A DNA stretch of 64,000 bases, taken from the NCBI RefSeq assembly GCF_030160835.1, contig NZ_BSPC01000021.1, positions 31,575 through 95,574 of the forward strand, in the 5' to 3' direction. Below the pieces are notes generated by a model that ran no database searches, was not told where the DNA came from, and worked only from the letters and a program-made list of their open reading frames with translations. Positions 44,303 through 52,346 of the stretch are shown here, in pieces; the stretch's first letter is position 1; each line of letters begins with the position of its first letter. The position numbers and the translations under genes are program-made. The stretch comes from Labrys miyagiensis. GTDB taxonomy: Bacteria > Pseudomonadota > Alphaproteobacteria > Rhizobiales > Labraceae.

Positions 44303-44452
44303 GGCATTGTCAACTTAAGCCTTCTTGTTCGGAAATCGGCAATTTCACTTCAGGTGGAACGCACCGTGCGGGGCACTCTCGATCGCATCGAAGCTGGATT
44401 CAGAAAGAAAATTGCGCCGACCGATCTGTCTGGCAATTGAGTTGCCAATGCC
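44303..44452 (+). mobile_element. 150-bp MITE-like element, copy F
   Basis: Left end GGCATTGTCAACTTAA; right end slightly altered (TTGAGTTGCCAATGCC). The interior is almost identical to copies A and C, with the peptide text RGTLDRIEAGFRKKIAPTDL before the stop. No 8-bp duplication (GTCCCGCC against ATAATGAA). Confidence 0.8.
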
Positions 44453-44483
44453 ATAATGAACCCTCCAAGCAAGGGTGGGTCCC

Positions 44484-44505
44484 GATCGGCGCCGATCGTG
44501 ACCCC
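44484..44505. repeat. palindrome plus TGACCCC (IS21-type end motif)
   Basis: GATCGGCGCCGATC (44484-44497), followed by G and TGACCCC. The same pattern is found at 11036-11056 and 61020-61040. Probably a remnant of an IS21-type end. Confidence 0.45.
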
Positions 44506-44676
44506 ACCCTCAGGCTCGATTCAATAGCAGGGTCAGCGTAGTAGGTTCGCATTGACCCGGGATCAAACTTTCGCGCTGAAACACACGTCGGGCATAACTC
44601 AGCACAAAAGGCTGCCTTGACCGGAGATAGCGGGTGATGGAACATCCGTGAACCCGCGCCGAGGTAGGGGGAAGTC

Positions 44677-46332
44677 GTGCTGACGGTTAAAGAAGTTGCG
44701 GCGATTCCGTTGTTCTCCACGCTGCCATCGGCCGAACTGGAGCGCCTGTCGCGGACCTCGGCCGATATCCAACTCGCCGCCGGAGAGTTCGCGGTACCCG
44801 AAGGTGGCGTTGGGGCGCTTTTCGTGGTTCTCGCCGGCAAGATCGAGGTGGTGAAGACCTTCGATGGCATCGAGCGCAGACTTGGCTGGCGTCTTCCCGG
44901 CACGATTTTGGGCGAGGTGCCGATCACCTTGGGGACGCCGTTCCCCGGGGGCTATCGCGCCGCCGAACCGTCGCGCGTGATGCGAATGGAAGTTCAGCAT
45001 TATTATGCCATCGCAGCTGTTTCCAAGGAGGTGGCTCAGAAGGTCAACGCGCTAGCCCTTGAGCGGCTGGGCGGCCTGCAGGCCCTTACGGCGGAGCCGC
45101 AAAAGCCGCGCGTGACTTTGAAAGGGCCTCGCTGGGATGCGGCCTGCTCGGATTTGCGCCGTTTCTTGGCACGCAACCAGATTTCCTTCGACTGGATCAC
45201 GCCCGATGCGCCGGAAGCGGCGGCTTTGTTGGATGCATCACAGCGGGCGGCCGCCGACGGCCCGCTGGCGCGATTGGCAGATGGTACCATCATCGAAAGT
45301 CCGGACCTGCGCGATCTCGCCAACCGGCTTGGGCTCCAAACCACCCCGCGCTCGGCCGAATACGACGTTGCAATAGTCGGCGGTGGGCCAGCCGGCCTCG
45401 CCGCGGCTGTCTATGGGACGTCGGAAGGGCTGAGCACGATCGTGGTCGAGTGGGAGGCGCCGGGCGGACAGGCCGGGACATCGTCGCGGATCGAGAATTA
45501 TCTTAGCTTTCCCAGCGGCATCTCTGGCGACGAACTCTCAAGCCGCGCCCTTCAGCGGGCAAGGCGGCTCGGCGCCGAGATTCTGGTCACGCGTGCTGTC
45601 GCGGGCCTCGATCCGGGCAAGCACGAGGTGTTGCTCGATGGTGACGAGGTGATCCGGGCGCGCAGCCTCATCCTGGCGACGGGCGTATCATGGCGCCGTC
45701 TCGCCATTGAGGGCTTAGACCGGCTGATCGGCAAGGGCGTCTTCTATGGCGCCGCGCGGAGCGAGGCCAATACCATCCATGGGCAGGATATCCATCTCGT
45801 CGGTGCCGGAAATTCGGCCGGTCAGGCAGCGCTCCACCTTGCCAGTCATGCGCAAAAGGTAACCCTGGTCGTGCGAGGCAGGAACCTTGCCGACAGCATG
45901 TCCCATTATCTGATCGAGCAGTTGCGCCTGAAATCGAACATCGACGTGCTGCACGGTGCCGAGATCCAATCCGTGCATGGCGAAGCCAACCTGTCGGCGA
46001 TCGATATTCTCGACAAGGCGAGCGGCGAGGTTCACCGGCATGATTGCGGCGGGCTGTTCATCTTCATCGGGGCCGACGCGGAGACCGAGTGGTTGCCGGC
46101 CGATATCGCCCGCAACGAGCGTGATTATGTCCTGACTGGGGACGATGTGACGAAAGCCGGGCGCTGGTCGTATCCACGCGACCCCTACCTCCTGGGAACC
46201 AGCGCGCCTGGCGTGTTTGCCTGCGGCGACGTGCGTCTGAGCCCCGTCAAGCGCGTTGCCTCCGCGGTCGGCGAGGGCAGCATGGAGATTGTTTTCGTCC
46301 ACCAGTATCTGGCTCACGGCAGCGCCGACTAA
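44677..46332 (+). CDS. cyclic-nucleotide-domain flavoprotein, TrxR-like without CxxC
   Basis: 551 residues from GTG 44677 (AGGGGGA upstream). Residues 1-125 form a CRP-type cNMP-binding fold (IPLFSTLPSAELERLSRTSA, LPGTILGEVPITLGTPFP). Residues about 225-545 are a thioredoxin-reductase-like module: FAD motif VAIVGGGPAGLAAAVYGTSE, EWEAPGGQAGTSSRIENYLS, NADPH motif HLVGAGNSAGQAALHLA and APGVFACGDVRLSPVKRVAS. Where thioredoxin reductases have C-A-T-C this protein has GAARSEA (about residue 359), so it cannot reduce thioredoxin in the normal way. It more likely feeds electrons to another partner, perhaps the monooxygenase encoded 12 bases downstream. The cNMP domain suggests control by a small ligand or redox state. 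Confidence 0.88.
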   Translation: MLTVKEVAAIPLFSTLPSAELERLSRTSADIQLAAGEFAVPEGGVGALFVVLAGKIEVVKTFDGIERRLGWRLPGTILGEVPITLGTPFPGGYRAAEPSRVMRMEVQHYYAIAAVSKEVAQKVNALALERLGGLQALTAEPQKPRVTLKGPRWDAACSDLRRFLARNQISFDWITPDAPEAAALLDASQRAAADGPLARLADGTIIESPDLRDLANRLGLQTTPRSAEYDVAIVGGGPAGLAAAVYGTSEGLSTIVVEWEAPGGQAGTSSRIENYLSFPSGISGDELSSRALQRARRLGAEILVTRAVAGLDPGKHEVLLDGDEVIRARSLILATGVSWRRLAIEGLDRLIGKGVFYGAARSEANTIHGQDIHLVGAGNSAGQAALHLASHAQKVTLVVRGRNLADSMSHYLIEQLRLKSNIDVLHGAEIQSVHGEANLSAIDILDKASGEVHRHDCGGLFIFIGADAETEWLPADIARNERDYVLTGDDVTKAGRWSYPRDPYLLGTSAPGVFACGDVRLSPVKRVASAVGEGSMEIVFVHQYLAHGSAD

Positions 46333-46344
46333 ACCGAAGCCGCG

Positions 46345-47940
46345 ATGGCTGGGGAGCATGATGTGAATACTACTGTAACCGTTCTCGTTGTCGGCGCCGG
46401 TCCGACGGGCCTCCTCCTGGCCGCGGAGTTGCATCGGCGTGGCGTGGAATGCCTGCTCGTCGATGCGCATGACCGCCCGATGGAATGGGATCGAGCGACC
46501 GTCGTGCATCCGCGCTCGCTCGAAATCTTCGAATCGCTCGGCATCGTGGAGCCGCTGCTGGCAGCGGGCGTGAAGCAGCGGCGAGCCCGCGTTCATGCCG
46601 GCGGCCAGGTTCTGGGCGAAATCGATCTCGATCTATGCGGCAGCCGCTACACCTTCAATATCGGCATCTCGGAAGAAGTCACCGAGCGCATATTAACCGA
46701 TTATCTCGCCCGACAGGGCGGCAGTGTCGTGCGCGCCACCACGCTGGTTGCCTTGGCCGAGCAGGAGGATGGCATCCTCGCCACAATCAAGCATGACGGC
46801 GTGGTGAGCGAGATCCTCGCCGATTGGGTTGTCGGCTGCGATGGGCACCGCAGCGCGGTGCGGCGGTTCACGGGCATCGAGCAGGACGGCCACGACATCG
46901 AGGAGCCCTGGGCCGTCTTCGATGCGAGCGTGTACGACTGGCGTGACAGCTACGAGGCGAACTACGCCTATCTCGACGAAATCCCGGTTATCCTAACCGC
47001 TCTGCCGGGTGGGCGGTGGCGGGTCTATCTGCGGCCAAGCTCCCCGGAATCGGACCTCGTCGCCGACGCCCTGCAGACCTTGCGGCGCTATTTGCCGAGG
47101 GCGAGCTTCGAGGGGGTCGCCACCCCCACGCGCTTCCAGTGCCACACCAAGGTCGCCCGGCACTTCCGCGCCGGGCGCATCCTGCTCGCCGGCGATGCGG
47201 CGCACACCTGCAGCCCGGCGCAGGGCCACGGCATGAACTCCGGTCTGCAGGATGCCTTCAACCTTGCCTGGAAGCTCGCTCTTGTCTGCCAGGAGCACTG
47301 CCCCGAAACGCTCCTCGACAGCTATCAAGCCGAACGCCGTCCAGTCGCCGATACGGTGATGGCCTCGGGCGACGCTGCCGAGGGGGCGCAGATGGTTCGG
47401 GGCAGCGAGGAGCGCCGGACGCGGGACGACGCCATCCGCACCGCCTTTGCCGACCCCACATCGCGACACCACGAGGCAGTAGCGGAGGCCGAGCTCGACA
47501 TCGATTATTCCGGCTCTCCCATCGTTACCGGAGATCGGGGTGAGGCTACTTGGCCAGGGCAGCGGCTGCCTGATCGCATCGAAGTCCAACTTCCGGCCGG
47601 CGGCAGCGACGTGCTACGCAACTTTATTTATCGCCGGGGCCATACAGCGTTCCTCATCGGCGGCGCCTCGACGAGCCAGAAGGCGCTGCAAGAGGTCCTG
47701 CTCAGCCTGAACCCTCCCTCTGGGAGGGTGCTCCTTGAGGCGACTGTCGCCTTGGCGGCCAATGCCGACGTAGCGGATGTCGAGGGCTATCTCGAACCTG
47801 CGGTGGCCGAAAAGCTGGGTGTCGGCGATATCACGCTCCTCGTTGTCAGGCCGGACGGCCACGTAGGCCTCCGCGCCGACGGCAACCACGCGCAGATGCT
47901 GGCCGGTTATATCGACCTGTTGCGAGCAAGCCGCGCTTGA
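46345..47940 (+). CDS. FAD-dependent aromatic monooxygenase (PheA/TfdB type)
   Basis: 531 residues from ATG 46345; GTG 46363 is an alternative with a better Shine-Dalgarno. Motifs of the class-A flavin hydroxylases: VLVVGAGPTGLLLAAELHRR, DWVVGCDGHRSAVRRFTGI and ILLAGDAAHTCSPAQGHGMN with SGLQDAFNLAWKLALV. A thioredoxin-like C-terminal domain without active cysteines completes the fold. It should hydroxylate a phenolic or related aromatic compound with NAD(P)H and O2. It lies between a flavin reductase-like gene and a dienelactone hydrolase gene, consistent with breakdown of an aromatic ring. Confidence 0.9.
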   Translation: MAGEHDVNTTVTVLVVGAGPTGLLLAAELHRRGVECLLVDAHDRPMEWDRATVVHPRSLEIFESLGIVEPLLAAGVKQRRARVHAGGQVLGEIDLDLCGSRYTFNIGISEEVTERILTDYLARQGGSVVRATTLVALAEQEDGILATIKHDGVVSEILADWVVGCDGHRSAVRRFTGIEQDGHDIEEPWAVFDASVYDWRDSYEANYAYLDEIPVILTALPGGRWRVYLRPSSPESDLVADALQTLRRYLPRASFEGVATPTRFQCHTKVARHFRAGRILLAGDAAHTCSPAQGHGMNSGLQDAFNLAWKLALVCQEHCPETLLDSYQAERRPVADTVMASGDAAEGAQMVRGSEERRTRDDAIRTAFADPTSRHHEAVAEAELDIDYSGSPIVTGDRGEATWPGQRLPDRIEVQLPAGGSDVLRNFIYRRGHTAFLIGGASTSQKALQEVLLSLNPPSGRVLLEATVALAANADVADVEGYLEPAVAEKLGVGDITLLVVRPDGHVGLRADGNHAQMLAGYIDLLRASRA

Positions 47941-48069
47941 ACCTGGTCCCCGCCAGGATGAAGCTGCGGTGCGCCCTCGGGCAATCACTCCATCGTGACG
48001 AATTCTGCGCTTGCGGGTGATGACTGCATCGAGTTTGGTATCACGCGACTTTGGATCGGAGCAGACGAG

Positions 48070-48741
48070 ATGGGCGAACGGATCAAACTGACGACAGCAG
48101 ATGGCTTTTCGCTTAACACCTACAAAGCCATCCCGAACGGCAAGCCCAAAGGCGGCGTAGTGCTGCTGCAGGAGGTTTGGGGCCTCAACAACTGGATCCG
48201 CAGCGAGGTCGACCGCTATGCGCGCGAGGGTTACCTTTGTATCGCGCCCGCGACGATGGATCGTCTCGAATATGGTTTCGAGAGCGAAAATTACGGCTCG
48301 GACCATTTCGCCAAAGTTGGTCAGCTCATGAAATCGTTCGATCCGGCCAAAGCCCTCCTCGACATCGAAGCAGCGGTCAAGGCCGCCGCTGATGGCGGCA
48401 AGGTCGGTGTCACTGGCTATTGCTTCGGCGGCGCACTTTCCTGGCGCGCGGCACATGCTGGCCTCGGCCTCACGGCCGCCTCCGGCTACTATGGCGGTGG
48501 CGTGCCGAACTATATCGATCTCGCACCTGGCATTCCCATCGAGGTGCACTACGGCGAGAACGACACCGGCATCCCGCTCGACCAAGTGGAAGCCCTACGC
48601 AAACGCTATCCCGAAGTGCCCGTCTACCTCTACCCCGCCGGCCACGGCTTTTGTAACAGCGACAGGCAGGTCTATGACGAAGCCAGCGCCAAGAAAGCCA
48701 ACGCCCGGACGCTTGCCTTCTTCGCACAGCACCTCGCTTAA
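48070..48741 (+). CDS. dienelactone hydrolase family protein
   Basis: 223 residues from ATG 48070. The triad is visible: Cys118 in VGVTGYCFGGALSW, Asp165 in VHYGENDTGIPLD and His192 in YPAGHGFCNSDR; Glu35 in LLQEVWGLN is the usual partner of the cysteine. Length and fold match carboxymethylenebutenolidases, which open dienelactones made in chlorocatechol and protoanemonin routes. It is third in the flavoprotein-monooxygenase cluster, 129 bases downstream of the monooxygenase. The exact substrate is unknown. Confidence 0.9.
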   Translation: MGERIKLTTADGFSLNTYKAIPNGKPKGGVVLLQEVWGLNNWIRSEVDRYAREGYLCIAPATMDRLEYGFESENYGSDHFAKVGQLMKSFDPAKALLDIEAAVKAAADGGKVGVTGYCFGGALSWRAAHAGLGLTAASGYYGGGVPNYIDLAPGIPIEVHYGENDTGIPLDQVEALRKRYPEVPVYLYPAGHGFCNSDRQVYDEASAKKANARTLAFFAQHLA

Positions 48742-48766
48742 GCGGCGGTTCGCTTGATTGGCGCCG

Positions 48767-49243
48767 ATGTTGCAGAAACTCGAAATTGAGTTCGCTCGCG
48801 TCGCGGAGGCTCTCGCCGTCGCCCGCGCGCATCGGCTGTCCTCGCGCAAGACCCTTCTAGCTGCCGTGCTCCTCGACAATTTTTGCGATCGGGCGTTCGA
48901 AGCACTGCGCAGGTCCTCGCCATCGCGGATTTTCGACGCCGAAGACGTGCTCGCCTTCCGCGAGCGGTTGAGGGCAGAAGAGCCGGCGCTCGGCCTGATC
49001 TTCGATCTTTGCGCGTCGGCGCCGGGGGGTCCACGCCTCGAAATCCGCGCCGTCGCTGTGCCGATCGAGGAGTACGGCAGGCTCTCGATCGAGGACTATA
49101 TGGTCAGCCTCTACAACGACAACACCGTACAGCGGGTCGTCATCGCTGCTGGGGACGGCTCTATGCAACTGGCGCATGAGGTGTTGGGCAAGGCGATGGC
49201 TTATCTCAGCAAAAATGTACTCGCAGGAAATTTGATGGAGTAA
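48767..49243 (+). CDS. hypothetical protein of the flavoprotein operon
   Basis: 158 residues from ATG 48767, 25 bases after the hydrolase stop. The first half is helical (KLEIEFARVAEALAVARAHR, LAAVLLDNFCDRAFEALRRS) and the second half is alpha/beta (GPRLEIRAVAVPIEEYGRLS, VQRVVIAAGDGSMQLAHEVL). It is cytosolic, with no signal. I recognise no domain. Being last in the unit with the cNMP-flavoprotein, the monooxygenase and the hydrolase, it may be a helper or binding protein. Confidence 0.6.
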   Translation: MLQKLEIEFARVAEALAVARAHRLSSRKTLLAAVLLDNFCDRAFEALRRSSPSRIFDAEDVLAFRERLRAEEPALGLIFDLCASAPGGPRLEIRAVAVPIEEYGRLSIEDYMVSLYNDNTVQRVVIAAGDGSMQLAHEVLGKAMAYLSKNVLAGNLME

Positions 49244-49458
49244 GCTTCGCACGGGCAAGCCAAGATATGAAACGGCTCCATCATTTGAGGCCGGCATCCG
49301 CAACTCTATCAATGACATAGCGTGCCAATCGGCGTACGGACCCTGCACTGATTGGCAGTCCAAACCCGCCATCGCGCTTGGGCCAAGGACCCGCCCCACA
49401 ATGAATTCGCATAACGGCGTGTATGGAACAGTCCACCGTGTGACCTGCCACCGATTTG

Positions 49459-50385
49459 TCATCCAGCGGCGATTAGAGTCTCGGGGTAATTTGCGCCATA
49501 GGGCGCGTCGGTAGCAACAGGGGATCGGCGTAGCTGGTCAGGGTTGCGCAGCCGATCCCCTGTTGCGGTGAGATTGGCCGCAAAAGCAGCCGGCGTGAGA
49601 TATGCCAGCGACGAATGAGGGCGCGCTGTATTGTAGTCAGCTGCCCAGGTGCCGATGGCACGGCGGGCATGATCGAGATCGAAGAACAACGTCTCGTTGA
49701 GAAGTTCATCGCGCATACGCCCGTTGGAGCTTTCGATGAAGCCGTTCCGCATGGGCTTGCCCGGCGCGATGAAATGCCAGTTCACGCCGGTCTCCTTGCA
49801 CCAGGTGAGCATGGCGTTTGAGGTGAACTCCGTCCCGTTATCGCTGGCAATCATGCCCGGCTTGCCTCTGGCTGCGATAATAGCCGTCAGCTCGCGCGCG
49901 ACCCTGCGCCCCTAGATCGATGTATCCGGGATTGCAGCCAGGCACTCCTTGGTGACGTCGTCGACGACATTGAGGATGCGGAAACGGCGACCATTGGCGA
50001 ACTGATCATGTACGAAGTCGAACGACCAGCGCGCATTGGCCTTGGCTTCCACCAGGATCGGCGCACGAGTTCCCACAGCCTTGCGCCGGGCACTGCGCTT
50101 GCGCACTGACAGACCTTCCTCCCGATAGAGCCGATGGATGCGGTTGACGCCCGATGGCTCCCCCTCGCGCCTGAGCAGGACGAACAACCGTCTGTACCCG
50201 AACCGCCGCCGCTCATGGGCCAGATCGCGCAGGCGCCTTCGCAGGTCCGTATCCGGCGGCCGACAGGATCGGTAGCGAACCGTCTTCCGATCCGCACCGA
50301 CGATGGAGCAGGCCCGGCGCTCCGACAGACCCATCACGGCCTGAAGATGCGCGACGGCGTCGCGCTTCACGGCGAGCCCTACCAT
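49459..50385 (-). pseudogene. IS3-family transposase OrfB with one stop codon
   Basis: The minus strand from ATG 50385 reads HLQAVMGLSERRACSIVGAD, RFGYRRLFVLLRREG, NARWSFDFVHDQFANGRRFR and ILNVVDDVTKECLAAIPDTS, then meets TAG (49914-49912) and continues in the same frame as GRRVARELTAIIAARGKPGM, IASDNGTEFTSNAML and ARPHSSLAYLTPAAF. Both sides belong to one IS3-family rve-type integrase domain (D in FDFVHDQF, D in SDNGTE). A single TCG-to-TAG change would explain the break. Confidence 0.9.
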
Positions 50386-50489
50386 TTTTTTGACAGAAGC
50401 TCCCGCATCGCCGCCGCATCCAGCCTCTGCTCGGCAAGCAGCTTCTTCAGTTTGGCGTTCTCGTCCTCAAGCTGCTTCAGCCGCACTTA
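50379..50489 (-). pseudogene. IS3-family transposase OrfA, 3' fragment
   Basis: The minus strand reads RLKQLEDENAKLKKLLAEQR, LDAAAMRELLSKKW and a stop that overlaps the OrfB start. This is the leucine-zipper tail of OrfA. The N-terminal helix-turn-helix and the IS left end are missing, so the element is truncated at about 50489. Confidence 0.8.
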
Positions 50490-50522
50490 ATGCGAGTCAA
50501 CTCGGCTCGCCCGAGCCGAATT

Positions 50523-51509
50523 TCAGCCCCCACGAACGAGCGTTGATTTCGACGCGGACAGGCTTCTGCGCCAAGTGGCCGGAGGCACACCAAAATTGCG
50601 CTTAAACGCTCGATTAAACGCGGCTTCGGATTCGTAGCCGACCTCTTCGGCGACCTGTGCGAGAGAGGCTTCGCTATTGCGAAGCCGATTTGCGGCTACT
50701 CGAATTCGCCATCGTGCCAAATAGCGCATCGGAGGCTCGCCGATCAGGCGGGTGAAACGGTCCGCGAGCGCCGAGCGAGACAACCCGACTTCGCGCCCTA
50801 GTTCATCGACGGTCCACTCTCCGGCGACCCGCCCATGGAGCAGCGACAGCGCACGCGACACGAACGGATCCTTGAGGCCGGCAAGCCAACCGGTCTGGGC
50901 GTCAGGGGCGTCCTCAATGTAGTGTCGTATTGCTTCGACAAAGAGCAATTCAGACAGTTTTGCCAGCATAGTTTCAGATCCCGCTCGGCCCGATGTGATT
51001 TCCTGAGCGGCGAATTCGACCGAACTCCTCATCCATGCTCCCACGCTCCCTTGTCTCGTGTCGAAACGCAGCAAAGGGGGGAGGGCGTCGAGAAGCGGAT
51101 TTCCCGACATACGATCGCAACCGAGAAAGCCGCAAACGAACCGCGTCTGCTCACCGCCGCCGCCGTGATGAATTGTATGAAGACCGCCATCCCGGGAGTT
51201 CTGCACGATGTTTTTCGTCGCTACCGGTGCCAATTCGAGGTGACTGCCGAGTAAGTGCTGATGATTGTGCGGAAGTATGACAACCTCTCCGGCCTCAATC
51301 TGCACCGGCGGCCCGTTCGGGGTTTGCGCCATCAGACGTCCTTCGACGACATAATGAAACAGCATAAGCTGCTCGGCGCCATCGAGCATCAAGCCGCAGT
51401 CCTCGGCCCTTAGCTGGGTAGATACACACCAGGGTGCCGTAAACACTGCTTTTAGGAAAATCCCACCCTTCAAATGTATAACCCGCAGCACGTCTGATAG
51501 CGCATCCAT
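50523..51509 (-). CDS. AraC-family regulator (cupin_6 type)
   Basis: 328 residues. The N-terminal cupin-like domain reads MDALSDVLRVIHLKGGIFLK, FTAPWCVST, LFHYVVEGRLM, EAGEVVILPHNHQHLLGS and FVCGFLGCDRM, typical of AraC proteins near oxidoreductase genes. The C-terminal AraC double helix-turn-helix is clear (EWTVDELGREVGLSRSALAD, RFTRLIGEPPMRYLARWRIR, VGYESEAAFNRAFKRNFGVP). No single target is obvious. Its upstream region is shared with a divergent DUF1127 gene. Confidence 0.9.
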   Translation of the reverse strand: MDALSDVLRVIHLKGGIFLKAVFTAPWCVSTQLRAEDCGLMLDGAEQLMLFHYVVEGRLMAQTPNGPPVQIEAGEVVILPHNHQHLLGSHLELAPVATKNIVQNSRDGGLHTIHHGGGGEQTRFVCGFLGCDRMSGNPLLDALPPLLRFDTRQGSVGAWMRSSVEFAAQEITSGRAGSETMLAKLSELLFVEAIRHYIEDAPDAQTGWLAGLKDPFVSRALSLLHGRVAGEWTVDELGREVGLSRSALADRFTRLIGEPPMRYLARWRIRVAANRLRNSEASLAQVAEEVGYESEAAFNRAFKRNFGVPPATWRRSLSASKSTLVRGG

Positions 51510-51654
51510 CCTCCAGATCCCCCTGTTTCGGCGTTTGGATCAATTCATCCGGTGTGCTGATCATTCTTCTTTTTCGGATCAAAGCTTACATCAGCCGTCA
51601 ACGCAGATCGCCTCGCGATTACCAGAAGAGCGGGCGAGTAGGGAGATTATTGTC

Positions 51655-51984
51655 GTGAGCACAGGTCTTACTTCATTTTCTGTGCCCCAGAAGGGTGCCG
51701 GCCGCAATCCGGTCAGGTGGCTGATCAAAACCTTCAAATGGGGTGTCTCGGCCTATAGAGACTGGCGTAACGGACGGAGGATGGCCACCGTTTTGTCCTC
51801 AATGAATGAGGTAATGCTCAATGATATAGGCCTTAGCCGTTGCCAAATTACCTCCGCCGTGAGGGTCGGTCCATCGACGGGTCTCACCGACATGTCTGAC
51901 GAGGCCGATCGTTTGCCGAGAGCGCTCTCGCAACGTCCGCCATCCCCTCTCCTCGAGTGCGCGCTATGGACGTGGTTTGATTAG
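51655..51984 (+). CDS. DUF1127 (YjiS-like) protein with C-terminal extension
   Basis: 109 residues from GTG 51655 after GGGAG. The central part reads GVSAYRDWRNGRRMATVLSS, MNEVMLNDIGLSRCQI, the arginine-rich DUF1127 motif (W-R-x-x-R ... L-x-x-M-x-D-x-x-L-x-D-I-G-L-S-R). Small DUF1127 proteins in alphaproteobacteria affect RNA turnover and phosphate or carbon metabolism. About 45 residues after the motif are unusual for the family and look unstructured. Confidence 0.75.
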   Translation: MSTGLTSFSVPQKGAGRNPVRWLIKTFKWGVSAYRDWRNGRRMATVLSSMNEVMLNDIGLSRCQITSAVRVGPSTGLTDMSDEADRLPRALSQRPPSPLLECALWTWFD

Positions 51985-52346
51985 CCAACGGCCGGCAAAG
52001 TAACCAATCCGCCAACACTCCAAGAGGATGCAGATCCGGATCGGGAGAACTTCGATCACGGTTGGCAAAATGACCGTTTCCAGCCGCAGATTCCGTAAAG
52101 AAACTCCCGAAAGTGCCGACAGATCGTTTGGCCACAATCGAATATCCGCTGGGACTGTTCCGGCGGACCCGATTGAGCGCGGCCGCGAGAGAGTGGCCGG
52201 AAAGCGACGGGGATCGCCGGCGAAACCGACACAGGCGCCCCGCGAGTTTGATTTCGCCATTCCAGATTCCTTGGGCGTTTCGTGCAAGCCGCCAGCACCT
52301 TCGAGCCAATCAATGCCACTTCAAACCAACCAAATGGAGAAAGAAG

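Noticed and set aside
52200-52346. SAM-II riboswitch before metY
   Set aside because: The leader has a GCAAGCCG-like stretch but lacks the GCTAAA element and the pseudoknot partners expected for SAM-II. No SAM-I type pattern is seen either.
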